DNA from: Whitmania pigra
Lineage: Eukaryota; Annelida; Clitellata; Hirudinida; Haemopidae
NCBI GenBank assembly: GCA_021613335.1
Contig: JAJTWR010000365.1
Span: 578,501-642,500, forward strand
Length of the DNA stretch: 64,000 nucleotides
Reading direction: 5' to 3'
Made by a program: the position numbers and the translations under genes
The notes under the pieces: generated by a model
What the model saw: only the letters and a program-made list of their open reading frames with translations
Databases searched by the model: none
What the model was told of the DNA's origin: nothing
In this document: positions 54,472 through 64,000 of the stretch, piece after piece
Position numbering within the stretch: the stretch's first letter is position 1
Layout: every line of letters starts with the position of its first letter

Positions 54472-54965
54472 CTACTGCAATTCTCTTCTGACTCCTTGAC
54501 TCATTCCTTCAGACACATCCAAAATAATCTTGCTAAGTATATCCTCCTCAGTCCCAACCTCACTAGTTCTTAAAGTTTGAAGCAATTCGCCCTGGGCGAC
54601 GATCCTTTTGGCGTCCTTGATAGATGCTGGGATTTGGCGATCTATCTGGCCTCGAGTTGTCCCTAGCTTCGCCAGGGTTGTCGGCCTTCTCGTCACCTGG
54701 GATGCCCAAGCGAGCAGGTACCCAGACAAGAGTGACTTGCTGTTCTTGGTCCTTGAAATCTGAAATCAAAGATAAAATTCTATGAATTTCAGGGTCATGG
54801 TATGCATTGTTTCGATTTCTTAGACACTGGATGGCACTAAGAGAATCGCTTGAAATAACAATGTTCTTGCCCTCCCCCTAGATAAGTAGGAGGTTTTTAG
54901 CAGCATCAAGCAGTCCTCGATGCCTGCTAATTCCGTTGCAGAGATGCTCGGTTGATTTATAAACG
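54472..54965 (-). pseudogene. LINE RNase H domain remnant
   Basis: Minus-strand fragments read NIVISSDSLSAIQCLRNRNN, then EQQVTLVWVPARLGIPGDEKADN. These fit the RNase H domain of LINEs (SDS.SA.. and W+P.H.GI.GNE.AD). A frameshift near 54880 separates an upstream piece (SATELAGIEDCLMLLK). The usual catalytic His of WVPxHxGI is Arg here. No reverse transcriptase is joined to it, so it is an isolated remnant and a different lineage from the LINE at 48800-51252. Confidence 0.7.
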
Positions 54966-55016
54966 CCTTTTTCGTACTCCAGTACTCTTAAGTCTTTTAT
55001 TTTCGCCCAATTTGTT

Positions 55017-55505
55017 TTGATTTTATCCGAGGTTTTCTCGACTCCGTCCCTGCGGATTAAAAATACATGTTCTACATATACATATACATATTCTGATAGA
55101 TATTTTTACGATCTCATTTTAACGAGACGAATCCGCAACGGAAAATCCAAGACATTGAGGTTAAAACAATTTAACAGCTTTGATGAGCAACGATGCAGAA
55201 AAAGAAATTATGTAGCTGCTCTGAGACTGGGAATCCCGGAATATGAATATGTGACCTGAGTTGTAGATATGCCCTATGATCAAGTGTATAATGAATTTAA
55301 AGCCTTCCCTCTATTACCGATCGTAAGTGCCTATACGATTTCCAACAAGAATAGTGCGAGTGTTGTAACCGGGATGGTGGGATTCAAGAGTAGGGGGGAG
55401 AGGGGCCAATGCATACTTTTAATTGAAGGTATGGAACTTAGCAGTAAAATATATAAAATGAGGTGTGTTCCAGGGCTGATGAAAATATGTTGGTATTACA
55501 TTTGA
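55017..55505 (+). pseudogene. Unknown ORF with one internal stop
   Basis: One frame is open from 55017 to 55505 except for a TGA at 55257-55259. The reading, for example SKTLRLKQFNSFDEQRCRKR ... VAALRLGIPEYEYVT, then MPYDQVYNEFKAFPLLPIVS, has balanced amino-acid use in contrast to the AT-rich surroundings. No family is recognised. Its place next to transposon remnants suggests a fragment of a mobile element. Confidence 0.35.
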
Positions 55506-57079
55506 TGTGATTTAATTTGAAGAATATTATAAATGAGTGACGTTTTTGCCATTTTGAATCACTAGTGCTCAAAACTGAAATAGTTAACCATGCGGTTTCG
55601 ACTATTTATAACAGCGAACTATTTGACATTCAATTTTTTTTTCATTTAGCATAACCGCAATAAATGCATAATACTAAAATTAAAATCCTATTGCAAATAC
55701 GATTATCTTATTTATTTAATACAAGCACACAATTAAAAACGGGATTATTGAATTAATGATTTATACTTTAACAAGTCAAATTGAAATAGCGACAATCCGC
55801 TATCGGAAGACGCCAATCCTGTAGACAGCATAGAACTTTAAAAATACCAATAATGCGACAACTTATACACATCTGCATACAACCTAGGCCGAAAGACGTC
55901 AATCCAACGCGGATATCAAGAGCCCACCCAGTTTTATAAAATTAAAAAAAGATTAAGATTTAAAAATATTGAATTTTTATTTTCGTTGCTCTTATTCATT
56001 TTCTGAGCGGAGATCGATCCATCCAATCAGCTTGATGTCAAGCTCATATACATAAACACATAGTAACGCTCAGTATTAAATGTATGATTAAAACTGTTTA
56101 ACATCTTTTACCATATCCACGGTTACAAAGAAAAAATTTGTAGTCTTTTGATTTTAATTCAGCTGTAAGTATGAGGCTGGAATGAACTTATCACAAATTT
56201 AGCTATTAGTTCAATAAATTTCAGTAAAATAAACACTAAATCCACCATGATTAACAACAAAATGATTGCATAAACGAGGTGAAACTCAAGTCAAAAAGCA
56301 ATACAAATCTTATGCAGTGAAATTACAAATTTAAATCTCAAATGCAGAAATAAGAAAGCTGGTCATTTTCTAAAAAAAATATTGAATAAGATGAATCTGA
56401 TTAAGGTGTCTAAAACAGGTTTAAGAGAAGTTTAATTATTTTAATAATCTGTTTAAAGCACTAGTTTGTTAAGATACAAACTTAACAAGCAATTGGATTT
56501 ATGAACTACTTAAGCCTTACAGGACAATGCAGAGGATGCCATTTATAAGACTAACAAGATTGTCGAGTTTTCATTAGGAATCTTAAAGGCCATTATTATT
56601 TCATCAAAAACAACTTAAAATAAAGTGGTAAAAATAAATTCACTTCCCATAGAATATCTTCTGGAATAATCATGCAATGCAGTAATGCACGTCACAAGAG
56701 AAGATAAATAAGGCAGCACCTTGATGGTCGGCTTACGAACATTTACAAACGATTTGGTCAGAGGTCCTGTAATTTCCTGCTTAGGTTTCACTTTCCAAGG
56801 TACTTCTGCCCATATTTTCTGCCAGTGAGTAAGTGGGAAACATGATGAACTGCTTTTCACTCAGTACTGATTTGAAGCCTTCTATCCATCTGTGAATAAT
56901 TTAGAGGCTGCTACTACTAATGGCAATCTGGGTTAAACTTAGAACCATCCGGTTTGTATAAAAAGCAATTTAACAACTCATGAGAGAAAAAGAAAACAAT
57001 CAAGTCATAAATGATTAGGATTTCACGTCTGTGTGAACAGCTTTGAGAAGATTTGATAAAATGGAAGCATTATTGTTAA
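55506..57079. other. AT-rich spacer, no gene assigned
   Basis: No repeat or RNA gene seen. A stretch at 56770-56880 (minus strand WIEGFKSVLSEKQF, then a stop) is slightly exon-like and could be an extra 3' exon of the RhoGEF gene, but splice sites are not convincing. Confidence 0.4.
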
Positions 57080-60000
57080 TTAGCCATACAATTTTGAATT
57101 CACATAAATTCCCCATTTCTTTCCAATAATCACCCTTCCCATAATCATCATCTTGGTCAGCTCAGTTTTTAAAACCGACTCCACCATCATAACTAACCCG
57201 TCAAATTCCTCCTTGTTCAGAGCCCTGAAGTACCTGCTTTTGTTGTCCTTCAGTTGCAGGATGAAGGTGTTGGAATGTCTCGAGGTGACTCGCAGTTTCG
57301 CATTCTCCAGTGGTATCACGTCGACTTTGTCGAAGTCATTTTTCTGGAAAAGGCATGAAGTGTTGCTGAATACAGTGACGCACACGAATACTTGGTCGAT
57401 TTTAATGAACTTAAATTAGTTCAGTATAAAGCAGGTAAAAATACTTAGAATAGATATCAAAGCAATATTTCTAATTCTATAGATTAATAATAATAATAAT
57501 AATAATTCTGATACAATTATTTGATAATTTATTATTTTAACTCTACAGTTTCTAAAGAAATAAGAAATGACTACAAGAAAGCATTGACGCACAGCACTGG
57601 ATATGGAGTAAAATTTCCCACTGGAATCAATGACAAACCACTGCTCCACCCAATTATCTCTCGATTTCTTTACCATCAGCTTGCCATCCTTTAACTTTAG
57701 ACTCTCTGCCTATGTAAACAAATCAATCAATTATTACCGCTTTATAATTAACATAAATCAACTCTTCTGCTACATTTATGTATATATTAACGTGATAATT
57801 ACACATTCTGAAAACCTTTCAGAAAACCTGTGAAACTTGCAACTATTTGTTCAAATGAAATGATTTAAGGTAATTAATGATTATAAACAACAACAACAAC
57901 AAAAATAAAGCAATTGAATTTATGTCTCATTCCTAAGGTGACGAATTCAAGGCGTACGAATCCATGAGAACGATCATTAAAAAATCCACCTGCAGCCTGC
58001 AAATGGATTTCCTGCTTTCCAACAAACACGACATGCAGAACTTGAGCTTCATCGATGAACTCTGACTGTTTGAGAAACAGGATTTGCAGTAGAACTGAAA
58101 ACAAAAGAAGCAAGTAATAATTAAATGTTATATTTGTAATGAATATTAATAATCAAATATAGATTTAAATATCAATATTTTTAAATAGATTTTGATAAAT
58201 GATTAGAGTTGAACGCATTCATACGATAACCAGCAAGTAATGTACTTGAACATGAACAACTATTGCTTTACAAAAGATGTAATAATGCTGTATTAATAAC
58301 AATAGTAATAGTAATAACAAATAAAATGCATTTACATGTACACAATTATTCTATTCATCATAATTATTAAACTCATCCTCAATCACATAAATATAGCTGT
58401 CAATATTTCTATAATATAAAAAAGTACTAATAGTAAAATTTATGATGATAATGGTAATAATAACTGAAATTAATAACCAAAAAATATTAGAAATGAAAGC
58501 ACAACCTTCTGACAATGAGTGCATCGAACATGTTTGTTGGTGACATCTTTACCACATGCGATGCACAACAATTCAAGCTTTTCTCCTCTTGCTGCAAAGG
58601 ACTTTTTCTGTAAAGATTAAAAAATAAACTAAATTAAAGATTAAATACTAAATGCTTAAAACCGAGTGTTTGCCAGTGCGTTTATTATTTATAATATTAA
58701 TATTTATTTTTGATAAATACAAAATTTATAATAAAAATATGAGAAGGCTGTTACCACTATTATTATTATCATTAATAATATTATTAATATCAATGTCAAT
58801 GTTATTATTAATATTAACATTATTATTATTAGTCCTTTTGATTACTGTTACTATTATTATTATTGTTTACTATAATAAATTATCAATGATGATAAACTGC
58901 TGTCATAGTCATCTATTTTAAACTGAATTAATAAAAAAAATTGTATATATTATATTGTTATATTGTATATATTACATGCTTAATAAAAAAAACTTAAAAT
59001 AATAAACAGCGCTTGAAAGTTTCTACGTGCTCACTTCATTCTTTACGATTGATCTGTTGTTGCAATTTGCCACATTCATCAGGCTTTGCAGCCCATCTGC
59101 AGAAATTAAACGCGCAGACATTAAATAATTTTCTTGTCACATGAACGTCCACGTGCTACGATGGCTGTCATTGAGAATGACATTAATATTTGCAAACGTA
59201 ATTGCTCTGTCAATAGAGTGCACCACATTGACAGATATTAGCACAATAGCAACAGCAAGCACAATAAAACTCGATATAAAACGAACTCATGACATAATCC
59301 TGCTGTCAACATGATACTGGAATAATTAATTTCTTTACAATTAATGTTGAAATTCATTTACAAATGTTTCTCTGCTTATGTAATGTTTATGAATGTAAAT
59401 GAGGCAAGTCATTGAAGAAAATTTTTAAAGCTAACTTTTAGTCCCAACAAAATCTGGTGAATCTTGTGGGAGGTATTTCAAATATTCTGGCAAAAAAAAA
59501 TAACAAATTAACATTCAATATTGTGTGATAAATGTTCATATGAATGATAAATTATTTTTGCACTAAAAGTAAATTTGACTACAAAATTATTTGTAAGTTA
59601 TCTACAAAACATATCTTAATAATAATGATAATACATCATAATAATAACAATAATAATAACGATGATGATAATAATAATAACAATTAATTTGTAAGGCGCC
59701 ATGTGCACAGCGCCATACAATTAATAATAATAAATTATGGATTGAAACAAGATATATATTGTGATGAGTATCGATAGGTACAATAGGTACAAAACAATTC
59801 CAAGCAATCAAAGGTTGGCAAGTGGTTGTTGGTTATTTATTTTAGGATGCACAGCAGCATCGTGGGAGGCAAAACAATGGGGTCGAATGCATTGGCAGGA
59901 AGCAGTACCCAATAACATATTAACTTTTGTCGTTTTATTATTAAACCATTAAGTTGTAATAAAAATGATGCCAAACGGAGAGGTAGGATAATCGAATATA

Positions 60001-63000
60001 ACTGATAAAATCAAAATTCTCACGCTTCATGAAGAGGAGATATTTCGGTACTCTTTGAACGAGGTTCAACATGTGGTTTTGAAGAGTTAGTTGACCACAT
60101 TTGGGATTTGACTAAACATGAAGAACATCATGGTTGTGATCATTATAAATCATCATCATCAGCATCAGCGTCATCATTATCAACATCATCATCACTATCA
60201 TCAATATCATAATCATTATGTGATTTCATTTTATGGCCTCAGTAAATTGTTGTCTGGCCAAACTGTTAGAGCATCAAATTATATTAATGAATAATAATCA
60301 CAACAATGAGCATCATCATCATCATTATTATCTTAATACACAATCTCAATATCACAATCATTCCTATAGATCGATCGTCCACCTGTATTTCGTGCAGACA
60401 TTTCTGGAAGTTGGCATTCTTCTTTTCCTTGTGAGAGATGGCCCTCATGGCTTCAGAGAATCCGGCCAAGCAGTCGGAGTAGATGATCAACTTCGGTGCC
60501 AATCTATCAAACACCTCGCCCAACAAACTGCAATTTAAAGATGCTTCAAATCACTCGACCATTCTCTAGTCGTGCATTTACAGTTAGTAAAGTTGTTTTT
60601 AAATGGTTTAGTCGGAGATTACATAAAGTTGCCAGCAAACATTAATATGTTTCGTCAATTTACTTAAAAGCAACATTGCCATCGTAATTAGATGGTTAGC
60701 AGAAAATTTAAACTTAAACAGACAGATCTTAAAACAACGTATCCATTAATCGATTGAAAATCAATAAATCAAGAAAATTCAAAATAATTTTGTTTTAATC
60801 AAATCCAACCATTCTTCTGATGCGACACACTTCTCCAGTTCTGGAAGCATTCTTTCCTTGTGGAACTTGAGAATGTCCGACGTGTTGACGAACATCACCG
60901 ACGCCTCTTGTTCCGTTATCGCCTTCACGTTCAAGAGTTCGCTTTTAAACTGCGATAGCACGACAAGGTCATGTAATGCTAAATAATAATTAGTATTGGG
61001 CAGTAATCATTAAACCATTGAAGAAGCTCAAGGACAAATAAACTTAAATTAATATAGCATAAATACATTCATAATTTAATTGCACTGGCTGTTTGCATTT
61101 CAAGTGCTTTAATGGCAGAGGAGATTCAATAAACTACTGGTTAATAATGGACTCAGAATATTTAGCATAACTTGTAAACCATTAAGTTGGTCAATAAGCA
61201 AATATTTAATAGTTTAGCAACAATATAATCAAGTCTTGAGACTGTCGACAAAACTGAACCGGATGCTCACATATTCTATGAGTTCCAACTTGTCAATGTA
61301 GTTGATCTCACTCTGATACAACTCCTTCAGTGTCATCTCTAACTTTGACTGTGCCTTCTGCATATATTAAAATTTATTATCATAATTAAATATTGTTCAT
61401 TGTTCTCATCTATTTGACTGTTTTTATTTTTCAGAGTCACCCTCATCATCGTCATCGTCGTCATCATCATCATCATCACCACCAACACTGCCACCACAAC
61501 TATCAAACCAAATTTAAATTGATTAAAAATTTCACCAAATTTCACTGCAGCAATTAATGCTATAGAATCATCATTCTTTGATTGTTCAAACATTCTTCTA
61601 TGGAAGTGCTTTCTAGCTAATTTGATTACTTATAATTGGATAGATGGACCCACGAACAACGAGTCTCAATAGTGAAGTAAATATCTAAGTTATCACAATT
61701 TGATGAGCTGCATCTTGCCTTCTGATGCATGCTCAAGGTCACAAATAGTGTGCAGCAGTGTAGTTGGTTCGTTGATCTAACATCAACATTCAACACCAAG
61801 AAAAAATAGTGAGAATGATCAAGTTCGTTTAACAGCTCCGACCATATCATTAAGATTCAAATCCTACGGCCATTATTCATGATGTAAACAGTTCTTTTGG
61901 ACTGGCGTAGGACGAGCTCGTAATAACGACAATAACAATAAATGCAATAAAAATACGTCCGCACCTTTTTGTCGTCTTGCTGCCTTGACTTGGCCAGATT
62001 CAAGGGTTCCTCCTCGTCCGAGGTTCCACCGGGCGAGATGCTGGCTAAGTCTTTGTCGACGAAACGGGAAGGGGAGGAACAGTCCGCAGAGAGGCGGATG
62101 ATGGCCCTCCTCTTCCGAGCACCGAGGTGACCGTCCGTGCTCAATTTTCTGAGAACCACACTTGGCTCATAGTCAACGAAAGAAAGTTCACTGCTCGAAG
62201 ATCGAATGCTTTCTTGCGAATTTGAGTTCGTTTCGATCTGCTCTTGGTGACTTTTGGACGAAGGTGAACACGACGACGATGATGAGAGAGGTGATGACAT
62301 AGAACTGATATTGCCCACGAAGACTTTGGATGTGAAGTTGGTTGTAGACTCTTGTCTTGGGTCAGAATCTGGGGACGCATTATTTGGATTATTGCCTTTA
62401 ATTACATCGATGTTATTGCTGCAAATGTTGCTGTTATCAACTTCAATTAACAAGGCAGAATGGTCAGTCTTCCTCAGTTTGAGCTTGTAGAAAGGCAAAT
62501 CTTGAGAGTTTGAGTCCTTCTCATTTGAAGAGTTGATGGTTGTGTCAATACACTTGCTAGAACTATCTTTTCTGTTCTTTTTAAGAACAGATAAGTAATC
62601 GATGCAATCATTTTTAGAATCTGTTTTAGAAGATTTGTGGGATGTTTGGTCTTGTAACTCATACTTTGGCAAATCTGTTGAATCAGCAACCGAAGTGCTG
62701 TTGTGACGTGATAGCTTTCTTTGTGTAGCACATTGAGCTGCCTGCTCATTGTCCACACCTGCACATTCATGAGGATCTACACTCACTGTTTTGGAATCCA
62801 ACGTGGGTCGGCCTCCGAAAAGAATAGAATCTGAATATTCGGAGCTTTTCAAAATCCGCCTGAAGAATGGAACTTCATCCGAGACCTCGTCGTTCGGATT
62901 GCTAAACATGATTTCTCCGTTGCCGCCGACTTGTCCCGAATGTTGTTGTTTATGGCTCTTGAGAATACTCTTCAGTCTTGGAAGAGTGCTTGCTTGGCCA

Positions 63001-63701
63001 TGTAAACACTTTGCCTCAGGAAAATTGTTGGTTTGTCTCTTGGATTGTGGTGGTAGAGGTGATGACCTCATAGATGATAATGAAGATATTGATGACAATG
63101 TTGGTCCTGATGTTCCAAAATCACTCTGCTTGGAAGCCTCATCGTCAGAGATGGATTTGTAAGATTCCTCGCCATTTGCTTGACCTTGATCATATAATGA
63201 TGATGGTCTAGTCCTATCAATTACAGATTGGGTATCAATAAGTTCATCCTTATCATCTGATCGGATAATACATGATACTGATCTGGATGAAGATTTGTCA
63301 GAAAGCAAACTTCTGTTCCACTCGGATGTCCGGCACGGCTTGAGAACGGACAAGTAATCGATGCAGCCATTGTTGATGCTGTCAGCTTTGGCGGAGATAT
63401 GATTCATTTTTGCAAAATGTTTTTTGGAAGAAGCGGATGTTCCAAAGATGGAACTTAACTTTGGGACCGAAACTTCGGTCAATTCGGGCGACGGGCTTCT
63501 ATCCGATTTCAAACTTTTAACATCGTTAGGTAAAAATCTCGTGGCAGGTGCGGCTCGGTGATCGCGCCCGAACGAGCCGTTCATGCCCGATGCATCGACT
63601 GTTCCTTCAATTTGATGTTTTGAGGATGAAGCCATTTTATAGCATGCCCTATCTAATTCAGGATGAGTCTTGGCTGGGTGGGAATAATGAATGAGTTTCA
63701 T
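57080..63701 (-). CDS. FGD-like Rho guanine nucleotide exchange factor (DH, FYVE-like, PH)
   Basis: Eleven exons: 63701-61965, 61357-61255 (or -61271), 60978-60810, 60527-60383, 60111-60024, 59486-59436, 59096-59035, 58607-58506, 58094-57990, 57709-57593, 57343-57080. From the well-placed Met at 63635 (AAAATGG) it has about 958 residues. Residues 1-557 are disordered and Ser-rich. A DH domain follows (ELYQSEINYIDKLELIEY; VFDRLAPKLIIYSDCLAGF; LNLVQRVPKYLLFMK; YLKYLPQDSPDF; SLQSLMNVANCNNRSIV). Then comes a FYVE-like zinc finger with four Cys pairs (CIAC, CTHC, CKSC, CMSC) and a PH domain (KDGKLMVKKSRDNWVEQWFV to FDGLVMMVESVLKTEL). FGD proteins activate Cdc42-type GTPases at membranes. Unlike FGD1-4, I see no PH domain between DH and FYVE, and the basic RRHHCR lipid-binding motif is NKHVRC. 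The exon 2/3 junction is uncertain by 16 bases. Confidence 0.85.
59680..59730. repeat. SINE tail fragment
   Basis: TTGTAAGGCGCCATGTGCACAG followed by CGCCATACAATTAAT resembles the GCGCCATATGCATAGCG tail of SINE copy 3. It lies in an intron of the RhoGEF gene and has no head. Confidence 0.5.
60145..60215. repeat. (CAT)n-rich tract in RhoGEF intron
   Basis: Imperfect CAT/CAG/CAA trinucleotide tract. A similar one lies at 61438-61490. Both are intronic. Confidence 0.85.
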
Positions 63702-64000
63702 AAATTATACGCTAGTAAATAAATGCGAAGGTCTACAAAGCATTCGGATAATTGATTAAGCTTGTTAGTAGTTCTATAATTTATTGATAAGCTTGGATTT
63801 ATTATCTACAGCACGCAGAGAATCAAGTCACAGTAAGGAAATAACTAACAAACAAATAACACATAAATAAATACATGTCAACTTTGAAGAAGATAACACA
63901 AACAAATCAGAAAAGCATGAGTGCATAATGGCACTAGGTAATTACAAGCGGACTTGCTGTGACTAATTCCTTCACCAGAGATTAAAACAACATTCAGGAC
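63702..64000. other. 5' flank of the RhoGEF gene
   Basis: AT-rich, no ORF. It probably includes the 5'UTR and promoter, or the first intron if a non-coding exon lies beyond the edge. Confidence 0.4.

Noticed and set aside
56615..56880. Extra 3' exon of the RhoGEF gene (WIEGFKSVLSEKQF)
   Set aside because: The PH domain already ends at 57080 with its C-terminal helix, and no convincing donor/acceptor pair joins this stretch.
58652..58921. 89-codon hydrophobic ORF in the RhoGEF intron
   Set aside because: It reads AT-rich simple repeats (TTA/ATT) on the antisense strand.

Overview
The window looks like nuclear DNA of an invertebrate bilaterian animal; I cannot name the species. The evidence is spliced genes with GT-AG introns of about 80 to 800 bp, animal gene families (SIX homeobox, FGD-type RhoGEF, TIGAR-like phosphatase, CEP43, and a protein of the DUF7042/7043/7044/7045 group), a U4 snRNA gene, animal DNA transposons (piggyBac, Tc1, hAT), a tRNA-derived SINE and AT-rich spacers with very long (TAA)n runs. 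I built the gene models by reading ORFs, splice signals and codon phase by hand. Where phase closes across all exons, the model is firm.

Layout from left to right. 1-2700: a (TAA)n array and the first exon of a Gln/Asn-rich protein on the minus strand. 3099-4661: a decayed piggyBac element between TTAA sites. 4666-7880: spacer with a tiny hAT MITE. 7883-12740: cofilin (+), a small secreted protein (-) and V-ATPase subunit E (+), tightly packed. 13867-17438: TIGAR-like phosphatase (-). 18177-18320: U4 snRNA (+). 18605-23527: DUF7042-7045-type secreted or anchored protein (-). 24366-24716: RPB11 (-), lying between two related repeats of about 110 bp. 25874-27661: proteasome alpha-3/PSMA4 (-). 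28257-31952: a short coiled-coil protein and a two-RRM hnRNP/Musashi-like protein (+), only 93 bp apart. 33049-36305: CEP43/FOP (+), with two SINE copies. 37407-40522: SIX homeobox gene (+). 42510-43901: Tc1 element whose transposase has one frameshift. 44265-46374: EF-hand protein (+). 46531-47405: pterin-4a-carbinolamine dehydratase (-). 48800-55500: transposon graveyard (LINE, hAT, LINE RNase H fragment) around one unrecognised exon. 57080-63701: large RhoGEF with DH, FYVE-like and PH domains (-).

The genes do not form one pathway. Most are housekeeping genes (actin turnover, V-ATPase, Pol II, proteasome, splicing, pterin recycling), with two regulatory genes (SIX, RhoGEF) that have long disordered or repeat-bearing parts. 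The least ordinary items are the RhoGEF, which has no first PH domain and carries a duplicated CIDYLSVLK motif; the TIGAR-like enzyme with an oversized linker; the DUF7042-7045 protein; the repeats flanking RPB11; and the unrecognised exon at the LINE 3' end.
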